Positions 1-11,400 of a stretch of 64,000 nt of DNA are shown piece by piece. A program made the translations under genes and the position numbers. Position 1 is the first letter of the stretch; every line of letters starts with the position of its first letter. The stretch comes from Porphyra umbilicalis (Eukaryota; Rhodophyta; Bangiophyceae; Bangiales; Bangiaceae): assembly GCA_002049455.2 (NCBI GenBank), contig KV918778.1, forward strand, positions 372,001 to 436,000. The letters are read 5' to 3'. Below the pieces are notes generated by a model. That model was not told the origin of the DNA, searched no databases, and saw nothing but the letters and a program-made list of their open reading frames with translations.

Positions 1-1923
1 CGGCGTGAGTGGCAAGAAGGTATGGCTCGACGAGAAGCAGCGGCTACGAATGTATTCAATCACCAAGGTCAAGGTGTACAAACCGCCACCGAACATCTAG
101 CCCGCTGACCCAGACGTGGCCTCCGTCGAGCGCGAGACTCCGCCCGTCCCGACGGCGCCGGCTGAGTCCACGAGCGACAAGGGCACCATTGTGGACAGCA
201 TCATCGCGGGTGATATCCTTATGACAAATGTGCACCGCGCTATGGGCCAGCTACGTGACAAGGCGTACCGTGGTGCCTCTGCTGCGATGCAGACGCCGGA
301 GGATGTATGTATGTCGGCGGTGCTCAAGTCGGATGACCCGCGGGCAACATCTCCAGAGATGGAAGCAGCATGCCAGTCTGAAGCGGATGGGCTGGTGTCA
401 CGTGGCGCATTTCGGCGGCGGCTGCGGACATCAGTGCCTCCCAATGCCAACGTCCTCGGCGGCCGGATGGTGAAGGTGATAAAGAGGGTCAACACGGCGG
501 ATGCATCCGCCAAGGCCCGCTTTGTCGCGCAGGGCAACATGGACAAGGCCAAGGCTTTCGTCGTCCACAACCTCTCGGCGTTGCGGCAGAGTTCCACTAA
601 GATCCTCGTGTCCACTAGCGCCGTGCTCGGGTTCCGTATCTTTTCCCACGACGTCAACCAGGCGTACCTCCAGAGCAAGGACAAGCTGTCGCGTGAGGTA
701 TTTGTACGACCTCGCGCACGGGACGCCAAGTACTTTGGTGTCCGCGATGACGAGGTGCTTCAAGTACTACACTGTATGGTCTCCCGGACGCGGGAGACTA
801 CTGGGATGTTACCGTACTCGACCACGTGGAGAACGAGCTGGGCATGGAACCGCTTGTCGGCGACCCGCGTCTCTTCGTCAAGGACGGTTCCAACGCACTA
901 CAAGGTCTCCTTGGCGGCTGTGTGGATGATTTCCTCATGGGCGGTGACACGCACTTCCAGACTCTCACCGAGAAGACGCTGCAGAGGTTCGAGTCCAAGC
1001 CGCGCGTATGGGACAACATGGAGTTCATCGACGTGTCAATCAAGACCGCACCCGGTCCTCCGAGAGTGCTCTCCATCGACCAGACGGGATACATCGACGC
1101 GGCGCGCAAGCTACCGTTAAGCATCAGCTACGACAAGTTTGTGTCGTTGCGCGCTGCGTTCGCGTGGCTGGCGCATAGCCGCCCTGACCTGTGTTGCGCG
1201 ATTAACCGTGCCGCGCAGGTGACAGCGTCTACATTCCGCGAGAAGCACATCAAGGAGCTGAACAAGGCCATCAAGCACGCGAACGCCACGAAGACGCTCT
1301 CCCTTATGTATGCCCCGCTGGACAAGGAGACGCTACACCTGCGTGTCTATGCTGACGCCTCCTTTGCTTCCAATGACGACCTGTCATCCCAGCTGGGGTA
1401 CATCGTACTTCTGTGTGATGGGCACTCGCGTTGTCACGTCATGACGTACTCAAGCAGGAAATCGAGACGCGTCGTCAAGAGCATCATGGCGGGGGAGGTC
1501 TACGCCTTTGCAGATGCGTTTGATGCCGCTTTTATCATCAAGCACGACCTCGAGCGCATCTACGATCAGCACCTGCCGCTGGTTATGTTGACCGACTCCA
1601 AGCAGATGTTTGATGTTATCACCCGTGCCTCTCATACAACGGAGAAACGGCTGATGATTGACGTGGCGGCGGCACGCGAGGCCTACAAGCGCTACGAGAT
1701 CTCCAATGTTGGCCTGGTGCGGTCCGAGCACAACCCCGCGGATGGGCTGACAAAGCCGCAAATATGTGCGGCGCTGGACGCTACTCTCCGCACGGGCACG
1801 GACGTCAATCCGGTGGAACAGTGGGTCACTCGGAACGAGACGTTGGCGGACTCGGCAACCGAGACCATGACGACGGCGGAACGGACGGATGAGCGCTCGG
1901 GTGAGGAAGACCCGGGAGTGTGA
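1..1923 (+). mobile_element. Ty1/copia retrotransposon, 3' part of pol (RT and RNase H), cut by window edge
   Basis: This is the 3' part of a Ty1/copia polyprotein reading on the plus strand. Visible parts in order are reverse transcriptase (blocks such as FVAQGN, HDVNQAYLQ and CVDDFL), the copia-type connection (AFAWLAHSRPDL), then RNase H (YADASF, LTDSKQ) and the family's usual HNPADGLTKP near the end. The reading ends at 1923 in a short acidic tail. The 5' parts (gag, protease, integrase) would lie left of the window. It is a broken fossil with about one break in the visible part. Age cannot be judged because only one end is in view. Confidence 0.85.
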
Positions 1924-2625
1924 ATCTTTGCACCCCGGCGCGGGATGACCTGTACCTGTCGAGATCCCACCCTCGCGCCAATCACCGGCCGATGATTTGG
2001 ATGGACCAATTGCATGCGAGATTCGGCGTTGTGCCACGCCGGAACGGAGGGGAGATTGCATATTGCGCCCCGAGTGTGTGGCTGTGTGTAATTGCGCTGG
2101 CGGGCCGTTACCCGTCAGTGGCTTGTGTGCATCTGGCACCCCTGAGAGCGGGGGTTGCCTGGGTGGCTTGTTTGGCCGGGTTGGCCCGCGTGCGTGCGCG
2201 TGTGCGGGCATATGAGGGCACCCCGCACCGGCTAGCGGGGGGGTGACTGGCCCGGCAGCCCAGACACCGAATGCCGCCGCACCCCAAGCAGGGGAGCGTC
2301 GGTGGGTCGGTGCACGGGTGGGCAAACACTGCGTTCTTTGCCCTTTCTCGCCGGTTTTCCCACAAGAATCCATCAGCTCTGCCGCGGTTCGTGCCACGGC
2401 GGGCGCCACAAGCAGAGGGGAAAGAGCAGTGGGGAGGAAAGAAGCGGTAGGGTATTTGGGCAGTAGGTGAAAAGGCGGCAGCCAAGACCACATGGACAGA
2501 GAGGTTCAAGCATATCACCGGACGGGATCACATTTACGGGGGGACAACGGCCGACCAGACCATAAATAGAGCAAACAGCATACCCATCTCCTTGTCGTAC
2601 TCCTCCCCACGACACCGGACGAACA
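1919..2625 (+). repeat. Possible 3' LTR of the copia element
   Basis: A purine-rich stretch ends at 1918 and is followed by TGTGAATC, which is where a 3' LTR would be expected directly after the pol stop. A TATA-like word (cataaatag) lies near 2560, as in an LTR promoter. The right limit is a guess at an ACA near 2.6 kb, since the partner LTR is outside the window. Confidence 0.35.
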
Positions 2626-3751
2626 TGAGAACCGAAGGTAGAAGAAGGGCGAGGGGGGCATCAACGATGCGCAGCTCGGGTGTGGCGAGTTCGTTCCGCG
2701 CCAGAGGATGCCTTCACACCGGCGTATCTCGCGGCCAAACCTTCACGCGCGACGACCCCGGTAGCCGTAAGCGGCCACTGTCCCGCAGCCGATCGCCTTT
2801 TAGGCGCAGGACAGGCGGGGGGGGGGGGGGTAGGTTCGTGAGGGCTGCCGGAGGGTGGGGGGCACGGCCAGGTGGTATTTTCGAAGAGAGACATACGCAG
2901 CACCAATCAGTGATCACCTGAAGCAACAGTTAGTCAGAGCGCGGCCACAGCAGATCCCATTCTAGCCTCTGTCTATGAGAACAAACGACCATTGACCGCC
3001 CACGAAGGCTCTCAGAGTGAATAAATGAGGATCTAGATACCCGCAGGAGGCGTGCCGCCCTCCACGCAACTGTGGGTTAGGAGTGCTAGGTCCAAACAAT
3101 AGGCTAGCAGCTCTTCACATGGCGGAAGATTGACAGAATAGCACACTGAAGCATGACTTCTCGGCTGAAAAGGACCTTCTACACCCGATTTAGGAGCGTT
3201 CTTGAGAGGGTTACTCTACTGTCAACAAGATAGATGGGTGGCAATGAGCGCAGTATGCAAGCAGCTGACGTCAGTCAAGACGAGATGTGACTGGCCGAAT
3301 GATTGCTGGCGGCGGGTGTGTGTGGCGCGTTGACAGAAGGAGGGCATAGGCACCCCTGAGCAACTGCGGCGGGTGGGGGGGGGGTGGTGCGTATCCGGCG
3401 TCGACGGAGAGTCCGCTGCCGTTGACATCGACGAAGCGGAGGTGTTAGCATGGCCGCAGCCTTGCTAGCAGGTGTAGTCGTTACGGTGAGATCTGACCCG
3501 GGGGATCACTGGGGTTTCAGTGAGGGCCACGTATAGCGCAGCGCAGCGTTTCAGAAATCCAGCGATGAGGCGCTGGAGTTGATCCGTGACGAGTCTCGTC
3601 CAGGCCTTGCATCGAGGCATTGAATCGTCTCACGCACGAAGTTTTGCCGTCGTCCCGGTTAGACTACAGTTGCGATCCGGCGAGGCTACATGAAGGGGAA
3701 TCCCGCCAAATCCCATCTCCATCGGCGGGGACACCACCGGTGGTGTACCAG
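2626..3751. other. No gene recognised
   Basis: This stretch has only short unrelated open frames. A G run lies near 2817-2830 and another G-rich run near 3375. I see no domain, RNA gene or clear repeat here. Confidence 0.4.
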
Positions 3752-4396
3752 CGCAGTGGTGCTTATCGTGTGTTCACGCGCAAACGCGCAATTCTTGTAA
3801 AAAGCTCCGTAACAATCTTGCGGACCGGCCTGCATGTAGCCGTAAATGGCGATTTCGCCCACAACAATTTTTGCAGCGGAAGAGCGCGCTGTCCGGTTTG
3901 TCAACTTTATACCATCCGAACCGTCTCGAGGCGCTGAGCACGGCCATAGCCTTCCCTCAGCCCGGTCGCCACTTTCCGGCACTTCGCAAATAGTTGCGAC
4001 GTCAGATTCTTACGGAGGAGGCCTAGCTGGAGAACGACCATGTCGCTTACGCGATAGGCATTGACAATCTCCTACCAGTCAGCAGCCTGCGCAGCTGGCT
4101 AAAAACAGCCACACATGCGGTAATGCGGGCGATATTGATTGACGATTGGATCATGGAGACCCTCAGCCGTCATGGCGATTGGCTCCGTGTCGCTCTTGAC
4201 AGCTGGAGATTCGCTCTGTACCAGCTTGTGGGTCACCCTGTAAAATGTAAGCCACCAACTCTTGCGGCCTGTCCCGCAGTTCTTCCACAGTTCTTCCACA
4301 AATCGATGCCCTTGCAAAGGGCCTTGCGGAGGGGGTTTCGGAGGTTTTTACAAGAAAAACGCGTTTGCGCGTGAACACACGATAAGCACCACTGCG
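3752..4396. mobile_element. Small non-autonomous element with ~58-bp terminal inverted repeats
   Basis: The sequence from 3752 (CGCAGTGGTGCTTATCG...) reappears as its reverse complement ending at 4396. The arms agree over about 58 bp with four or so mismatches, then diverge. Between the arms are about 530 bp without a recognisable gene. The CAGTGG start would suit a hAT-type MITE, but the eight bases on either side do not match, so neither the exact ends nor the superfamily is settled. Confidence 0.5.
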
Positions 4397-5045
4397 TAGG
4401 ACTGAGGGCGCCACTTGTAGCCTGCGTTTCCACGGGCTAGTGAGAGGCCACTGGAGCCATCGCCACCCAAGCATAGGTTTCACTTTCTGGGTACAAAGTC
4501 TAGGCCGCAGTACGCCCCAGTACACCCTTCGCGCATCCCAGTAGTGCGGTACCTTTTAGGGACGATCTTTCTTCGTCAGTGGAAGGAAGTGTGGGTATTG
4601 CTGATTCCCGAACTTTGTCATGGTGGACAGAGACTGACTTGCGGACCGACTCCCTCCACCAATCAGATGCGCCCCTGGGACTAACTTGGTGCTCCTGATT
4701 GCTTACATGTGCCCAAACAGCCTGAAGATCAACATCAGCTTCTCTTCTTTTCTGCACTTCTGGCAAGGAGGGAGTAGAAAATCTCAAGATCTCGCGTGGG
4801 CAGCCTGCTCCGTGCCAAGAAAAGCGGATCAAGCGGCAACAAACAATGAGTTCTGCTGGATGCAAGGTCCTGGCACCGAATGCGGGCTTTCTATTGGCTT
4901 CGATGCCTTCTTACTGTTGTTTTGAACCAGTAGAGTGCTTTCATTTAGAGTCAGTCTCGGCCTCTGTCCCCCAGGATAAAATTTGGGGATGAGCAATAAT
5001 GCCAGAGTTGGATCCACATTAGTGAGCGTTGGATCCATTAGGAAG
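4397..5045. other. No gene recognised
   Basis: Short open frames only. The last eight bases (5038-5045, TTAGGAAG) are the left target-site copy of the hAT element that follows. Confidence 0.4.
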
Positions 5046-5209
5046 TAGGGTTGTGCAACACGCCCCAAAACGCCTGGCGTGTCGGTGTGACACGCTAAAA
5101 CACGCTAAAACACGCCTGAAACACTTCAACACGCCAACACGCCCACAAAGTAACACCCCGCGAATTGTAGAGTAGCCCCCTGCGCGGGAGTGGTATGACC
5201 AATCAATTT

Positions 5210-5526
5210 CCGGGGAATATGTGGGAGAGATCAGTCGGCCAGTAGTTGACACGGTGCGGGTGGTTCATGAAAGATCGAGAGAGTTGCAGCAGATGATCCC
5301 AGCTGGGATCTTTGAGCTGAATTTCTCGCAGCGGCACTGTCCGTCCATTCGCGCCCGCCTGTGCGTGAGACAGGCGCAAAGCAACGTCCATTCACGCAGG
5401 TGTGGCTGGCGGACCCAGGGCACCGCTGGTTCTTGCTTGTGTGGTTGACCGGTGCGGGGCACTTGGCTGTGGGGCGAGAGCGAGGGATCCACACGAAGTC
5501 CTCATTCGACGGGTCAGGAGGCGAAC
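5210..5526 (+). repeat. Left 317-bp inverted arm of the hAT element
   Basis: Nearly identical (about four differences) to the reverse complement of 8811-9127. It contains the 16-bp perfect palindrome GATCCCAGCTGGGATC. The outer 160 bp between the arm and the transposon tip are much less alike, so the arm is better preserved than the true ends. Confidence 0.9.
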
Positions 5527-5823
5527 GGGCTGGCTGGCCGCAGGGGGGGTCTGCTCGTGCGGGAGGGAGCCTGATACCGAGGGTTGCTGCGGCGGGGCGT
5601 GCGGCCCATATAAGCACGTGCTTTGGGCGCTGTGAGCAACACCAGGCGTCTCTGCCTCACCCGTCCTGGGCACTCCCGCGCCGCGCGCTGCGTCCCTTAC
5701 TATTCCCGCACCCGTCGTCGGCGCTCCAACCTTCCCCGTCCCCCCACCTCGTCTGTCCCCACCCCCCACCACCTTCCTCTCCCCCTCGCATTGTCTCTCT
5801 CCACCCCGCACCGCCGAGGCGCG

Positions 5824-8631
5824 ATGAGCGCTGGGGGCTCGGTGGACACCCCCGTTCGGGAGAGTACACCCCCGGCGGTCGGCGGCCGCAGCCTGCCTGC
5901 CGCTGACAGCGGGGGAGCAGCTGCAGGAGCTCCAGCGGGCACGACGCCTGCTGGGATACTTGCCTCGTTGCCTGCTGAGGCACCTGTGCTGGTGGTCGGG
6001 TCGGCCACGACGGTGCCGGCCAAAAGTCGGAAGCGGTCGAAGAGCCACTACACCTGGGGGTACTTTGAGGAGGGGACGGAGGAGTTCTCTGTCGGGGCCC
6101 GCACCAAGCAGGTGTTTTGCCTGTTCTGCACGCCAACCAGCCGAGCCGCCAAGGACGCAATCAACGGGCGACCCGACTCAATGCTCTCGCATCTTCGGGA
6201 CTGCCTCGTGGCGCCGGCGGACGTGGGCTCGGTCGCCTCGGAGTCGAGCGACAGTGGTCGTAAGCACTGACGGCATGCGGGCGGCATCCCAAGGACGCCC
6301 GGCGACGGTGCCGTCGTCGGGCCCATAGACGCTCTCATCCCTCGGACGTACAGCGCACGCCAAAAGCGAGACTTTGAGTTGGACCTTCTCCGAGTGCTGT
6401 TGTTCTCTTCGGTTGCCTTCAACATCCTCGATGCGCCGCCGTTTCGAGCGCTCCTCCGCAAGTGGATGCCAGGCGTCAAACGCATCCCCAGCCGTCGGGC
6501 CATGTCGGGGCCGGTGCTTCAACGCCTGCTTGCAATCCTGACCACGAACGCCAAGTTGGCCTACTCGAAGGGCTCCTACGTGTCCCTGTCCTTTCACGGC
6601 TGGAAGAGCACGGCCAACCGCAAGCTCCTAGGGATGATCACCGAACTCGTGGACATGTCCACGGGAAAAGTAGCTGTAGATTTCCGTGGGACCCGCGAAA
6701 TCACGGCGCTCGCCGAAACGACGGGCCTCATCGTCGGGCAGGTCGAGCTGGAGCTCGCCAAGGCCCTGTCTGACAACGACTACCTCCCCCCGCTGTCGTC
6801 GGGTGGCCGAGACTCTGCGTGCGCCTCGGTTCTTACGAGCATCGTGAGAGACTCTGCGAGCTGTAACGTCGGCGCGAAGCTGGAGTTTTCGAGGCGCTTC
6901 CCGTCGATTGTGATGGTTGCGTGCATGGCGCTTCAGCTCAACCTCCTGACGGTCAACATCGTCACCCACCCTGCCCTGAAGTCTGCGGCGGGGCAGTGCA
7001 GCAAGGTGGTTATGTTCTTTAAGCAGTCGACGAAGTACCGCGGCTTGCTCGAGGAGCTGATGACGGTGACGCTCGGTCACATCATGAGCCTCGTCCAGCG
7101 TGGCGAGACGCGATGGTTGTCCCATCACGGCGTCGTCCAGCGTTTGCTTAAGCTTAAGCCCGCACTGGTCGCCTTCAGGGACAGATATCACTCCGACCGC
7201 GCACTGCGCTCGACGGCCAATGGCGCCACGGTGGTGGAGCTACTAAGGAGCCCGCGCTTTTGGGACCAGGCCGAACTTGTCTCACATCTCCTGCGACCCA
7301 TCGTTGTGGAGCTGGGGATCATCGAGAGGCGAAACGGCAACCTCTCCGACGTTTGCGCGACGTTTGGCCGCCTGTTTGCGTACTTCCAGCAGCTGAAGCG
7401 GGAGACGGCCGCGACGGCCGCAGACGGCACTGTCATTGCATCCCTGTTTGCGGTTGCCGCTGATCCGACGATGACGGCGGTGACTCACCAAGTTTGCGGC
7501 TCGGCCCTCGGCCACCTCCAATGGCGTCAAAACAGGTACTATGACGCGCCGCTGCTGGCGGTCGCTCATCTCCTGGATCCCAAACGGCACACCGCGGGTT
7601 TGACATGCGGCAAAGGTGGCGTTGCGGAGCGCTCCAACCTGTTGCGTCTGTTTTTGGCGTTGGCGCGGCGATTCGGTCCCCCAGAGGACAAGACAGTGTC
7701 CACAGACGCCTGTGACGAGACGTTTAAGACGGTGGCGGCCTTCTCCAGATACCTCGAAGGGGGATCGAAGGAGCTCCTGATGTACAATGACCAGTCCGGT
7801 GGGGCGGAGCGGATTGGGGCCGTGCACATGTGGCAGCTCTGCTCGACCTTTGCGGGCACCGCCCTCTCTGAGGTGGCGAAGCGGTTGCTATCCATTCCAG
7901 CACATGCTGCCGAGATGGAGCGGGTATGGTCGCAGATGGGGGCGGCCAACTCTCCCGTCCGCAACCGGCTCACCACCGACCGACTGACCGACATGACGCG
8001 GGTGGTCGTGCATATGCACTCGGAGACTGAGGCCGGAAAGCTGGCGCCGCGCGAGACCTTCGAGCCTGGGTGCTTGATGCCTGGCTTTCACGGGCGCCGC
8101 GTCGCCGACGATGGTGCGGCCGCGGTCGGTGTGGTCGTTGGTGGCGGCGGTCAGATGGGCCGGGCAGCGGACGCGTCGGAGCAGGACGCGTGGGGCGACG
8201 CGCTCGACGCTATCGGAGAGTTTGGGTCTTCGCACCTCTTCCATGGAGTTGACGAGGAGGGCGAGGTCAACATCGATGACGACCTGGAGGAGATTGGCAG
8301 GAAACTGCAGGCGATTTTGGAGGAGGTGTCGTTGTCCATAGTGGATGGTGTTGGGGAGCCGGCAGGTGTGGGGGCTGGTGGGCGTGAGACAGGCGCGAGT
8401 GCCGCAGTCAAGACGACAGAGGATCTTGTGCGCCTCGTGTCGGCGTTTGTCAGCGGGGCGGACAGTGGACGGCATGGCGAGGGCGACCGGGAGGACCTCC
8501 AGTCGTGGAAGGCCAATGTTCCTGTGCTCCTGAGGGACATGTTCGATACTGAGTGGTACCTTGGAAATGCCAGGCTGGTGAACCAGCTAGAGCAGCAGAA
8601 TACACGAGAAGGGGTATCGGCTGAGGCGTGA
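5824..8631 (+). CDS. hAT transposase with N-terminal BED zinc finger
   Basis: The first ATG at 5824 opens a frame that starts with a proline/alanine-rich leader. A BED-type finger follows (VFCLFC ... HLRDC, two Cys then His and Cys) preceded by an aromatic WGYFEE block. The rest runs in the same frame to 8631. It includes an RNase-H-like core (SFHGWKS, IVRDSASCNVGAK, MVACMALQLNLL) and the C-terminal hAT dimerisation region (HAAEMERVWSQMGAANSPVRNRL) followed by an acidic tail. One in-frame TGA lies at 6268-6270. It sits inside a possible 69-nt intron, 6260-6328, with a GTAAGC donor and a CCCATAG acceptor. Removing it keeps the frame, so the gene may be whole. At 6595-6597 the usual first Asp of the core appears to be His, so activity is doubtful. 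A TATA-like word lies near 5607. Confidence 0.85.
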
Positions 8632-8810
8632 GAAAGTATGCTCCTGGACGACATAAGGACCTGACCCTTGAGATGATAACATACTGTACTGCATTCCAAC
8701 AATGACTAGTAAATGTAAGTAAATACACTTATACGGGCATACGATTGCCCCTTCAATACTAAATCCAGATATTTCTGTATTTAACGCAATGAAATGCATG
8801 TAATTACCTG

Positions 8811-9127
8811 GTTCGCCTCCCGACCCGTCGAATGAGGACTTCGTGTGGATCCCTCGCTCTCGCCCCACAGCCAAGTGCCCCGCACCGGTCAACCACACAA
8901 GCAAGAACCAGCGGTGCCCTGGGTCCGCCAGCCACACCTGCGTGAATGGACGTTGCTTTGCGCCTGTCTCACGCACAGGCGGGCGCGAATGGACGGACAG
9001 TGCCGCTGCGAGAAATTCAGCTCAAAGATCCCAGCTGGGATCATCTGCTGCAACCCTCTCGATCTTTCATGAACTACCCGCACCGTGTCAACTACTGGCC
9101 GACTGATCTCACCCACATATTCCCCGG
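8811..9127 (-). repeat. Right 317-bp inverted arm of the hAT element
   Basis: Reverse complement of 5210-5526 with about four differences. The transposase stop at 8631 lies 180 bp inside this arm, so neither arm is coding. Confidence 0.9.
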
Positions 9128-9274
9128 GAATTGACGGACACATCATCTAAATATTCCCCGGCACAAAACACGCCATTTTGAGGTTGGGCGTGTCGGCGGG
9201 ACACGCCCAAAACACGGATTAAACACGCCTTAGGCGTGCTCGTGTACACGCCGTCGGCGTGCTGCACAACCCTA

Positions 9275-9519
9275 TTAGAAAGGGTAGGATCGGTATTATC
9301 TGAGTAATGTAGAACATGCGACGCAGATGTCAGCAAGTTCGAGTTGGTACGAGACCTGCGTCTGCGCTGCTGGCTTCGCGTAACTGGTACTGGTTGCAAC
9401 TGGATGAAGTTGCTATCTTTTCAGAAACTGACGTGAACCAAACTTGCACGTAAAAAACTGTGCAAATCAGTTCCCAGGTACACCCAGGACACGTGGCAAC
9501 TGATTCGCAGCGTTTGCGC
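9275..9519. other. Flank of the hAT element, no gene
   Basis: Starts with the right target-site copy TTAGAAAG (9275-9282). No domain or repeat is recognised. Confidence 0.4.
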
Positions 9520-10020
9520 GGCCGCAGGCGACAGGCGCCCCGCGCGGGGCGGCGCCGCGGCGGCCGACGGCGGTGGCGACTCGGCGGCAGTGCCTCGGCG
9601 CGGCCGGCCGCCGTCGGGCGACGGCGGGGCGACGGCGGCGGTGGCCGGCGGCAAGGTGGTGGGCTGCACCGGTGGCGCGGCGGCGGCGGGGTGCGCCGCC
9701 CCAACACGTCCCCCTGGTGTTGTTGGTCGCGTGTCAGTCTTTGATTGGCACTAAATTGGATCAACAAATCTGCATCCGCCAAATAGTACTGAAGCATATG
9801 CCCAAAATCAGTAGAAAATATTTTGCACAGATTGTGCGAGAAACCGAACAAACCGGTTAGCTATCCGGATGCATATCCGCCGCTGAAGTGCTCCCGTGGT
9901 ACTACCGTCTGCGACACATTTAGCCTCCCTGCGCGACTCTCTGGCGACACTCTGTCATATTGTGTCGCCATTGTGTCGCCCATGAGGAACCAAAGAGTCA
10001 CGTTGGGCACGACCGACGAC
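9520..10020 (+). repeat. R1 repeat family, partial copy 1
   Basis: Two blocks match the R1 copy at 34.9-37.3 kb in the same order. The GC-rich core 9520-9650 resembles 36205-36345 at roughly 90 percent by eye. The right end, about 9718-10020, resembles about 37068-37340, with the same ttgttggtcgc start, a run of tgtcgcca words and a gacgac end. The left end with its inverted terminus was not found here, so this copy is shortened or internally deleted. It encodes no recognisable protein. Confidence 0.65.
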
Positions 10021-10426
10021 GCTGTCAATGGTGGAGGGTTCTGCTCAGTTCACTACGTGGCCGCAGGTGCGGCCATTTTGTGACCGGGCGCGGCACCGTG
10101 GCCCGGCCCCGCCTCGTCTGCCCGCACGAGCGCTCCGATCCAGTTGTTTTACCAGTGTCGGTGCGATCGCGCCGCGTGTCCGACAGGCCCGCAAGCGCGT
10201 TCGGCCACACGCCACCGCACGAGAGATACGTGACACACTTCAACGATCCGGGCTCTAGGGTCGAGATGGCATGCGGCCGTCCAGTTCCGAGAGGTACAAT
10301 ATTCCATCCGTGGGTGGCTGTCGAAACGAAAATATGATAAATCGGGCAATCCGAGGACAATATGAACTGCCACTTGTCACTCATTTAACCCCGTGAAACC
10401 GCAATGGACCAATCACAGCACAGAAC
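10021..10426. other. No gene recognised
   Basis: Short frames only, on both strands. Confidence 0.4.
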
Positions 10427-10497
10427 CCGTTGGCCCCAGGGCCAACGAGTTGCCAACGGAGGCTCCGTTGGCAACTCGTTGGCCCTGGGGCCAACGG
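10427..10497. repeat. Perfect 71-bp palindrome (35-bp arms, 1-nt centre)
   Basis: CCGTTGGCCCCAGGGCCAAC at the left tip is matched exactly by its reverse complement at the right tip, and the pairing is unbroken for 35 bp on each side of a single G. Variants of the arm word CCGTTGGC recur at about 10548 and 10600, which suggests a foldback-type element or the remains of one. Confidence 0.85.
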
Positions 10498-11400
10498 CTC
10501 CGACCCCGAATCGGACGCAAGTACATTCGCGTTTTCACTCGCTTGACCTCCGTTGGCAACGACGCGTGCACGTTCGACATTGTTACCCGCCCCGAGAACT
10601 GGCCAACGGCGAATTTGAGACACGTTTCTGCAACGTGTGCCCAATATGGCGTTGGCCCGACATTGGTGGGAATGCTCGAATGACACTTTCCCCAATGACG
10701 CGTCAGGATGTGCCGCCTCTGCTAACACTGTCAGGGGCCGTTCTGGAAGCACAGTGGGACCGAGTGGGTCACATTACATTATCGGACCGTTGCAGAAGGC
10801 CAGTGGGCCGAGAAAAAAAGAAAAAAACCGATGTCTCATTTTTGGGACACGCACCATAGGGGGCCTAATCGGGACTAGGGGGGACCTTTCCCGAGAGGAA
10901 GAACTGTTGAGACAAAACAGTGAATCAATGAGCCAAATCGGCTCAAGTGAGAGTCACGACGACGGTCAAAGTGAGTCTCAATTTTCCCGTAGGGCCTATC
11001 CCGGACAGCCAGCGCACGGCACTCGGAGGCAGGGCGCAAGGAGGTGGTTCCATGCTGGTCCCGAACATGTTCACTCCTGTTAACAGGAGTGTGACATCGC
11101 CGGCAGGTCGTGATCAAGAACTCAGACTGCTGCCTCCGGCAGTGGGCTGGCTGACGCGTCCACTGGGCCGCCGCCACAGAAGGCGTCGGGTGATGGCTGT
11201 GTATCCACACGCAGCGCCTCCGACTCCGACGCCAGCGATTGGTCGGACGCGTCCGAGCCTCTAGGCGAGACCAGCACCGGCACCGGCCATGTGCACTCTG
11301 CGAGGTCGGCTGACGGCAGCCCAGGCGGTGGTGGAACCCCGCACTGTGGGGCCCCGTCCGGAGTGGTCGGGGGTGGCACGGATGGTGGCGGAGCACCGCC
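10498..11400. other. No gene recognised; upstream of transposon-type ORF
   Basis: An A-rich tract lies at about 10812-10830. Several overlapping frames are open but none shows a domain. Part may be the 5' region of the ORF at 11401. Confidence 0.35.

Larger units (their letters stand above)
5046..9274 (+). mobile_element. hAT DNA transposon with 8-bp target duplication
   Basis: The element begins TAGGGTTGTGCAACACGCC at 5046 and ends with the reverse complement of TAGGGTTGTGCAGCACGCC at 9274. Eight bases flank each side: TTAGGAAG at 5038-5045 and TTAGAAAG at 9275-9282, seven of eight identical, which is the hAT hallmark. Just inside both ends are repeated ACACGCC/GGCGTG words, probably transposase-binding sites. 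Next come 317-bp inverted arms. A hAT transposase with a BED finger and a C-terminal dimerisation region fills the centre. The one-base difference between the target copies and about four differences between the long arms suggest a fairly recent but not brand-new insertion. Confidence 0.92.
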
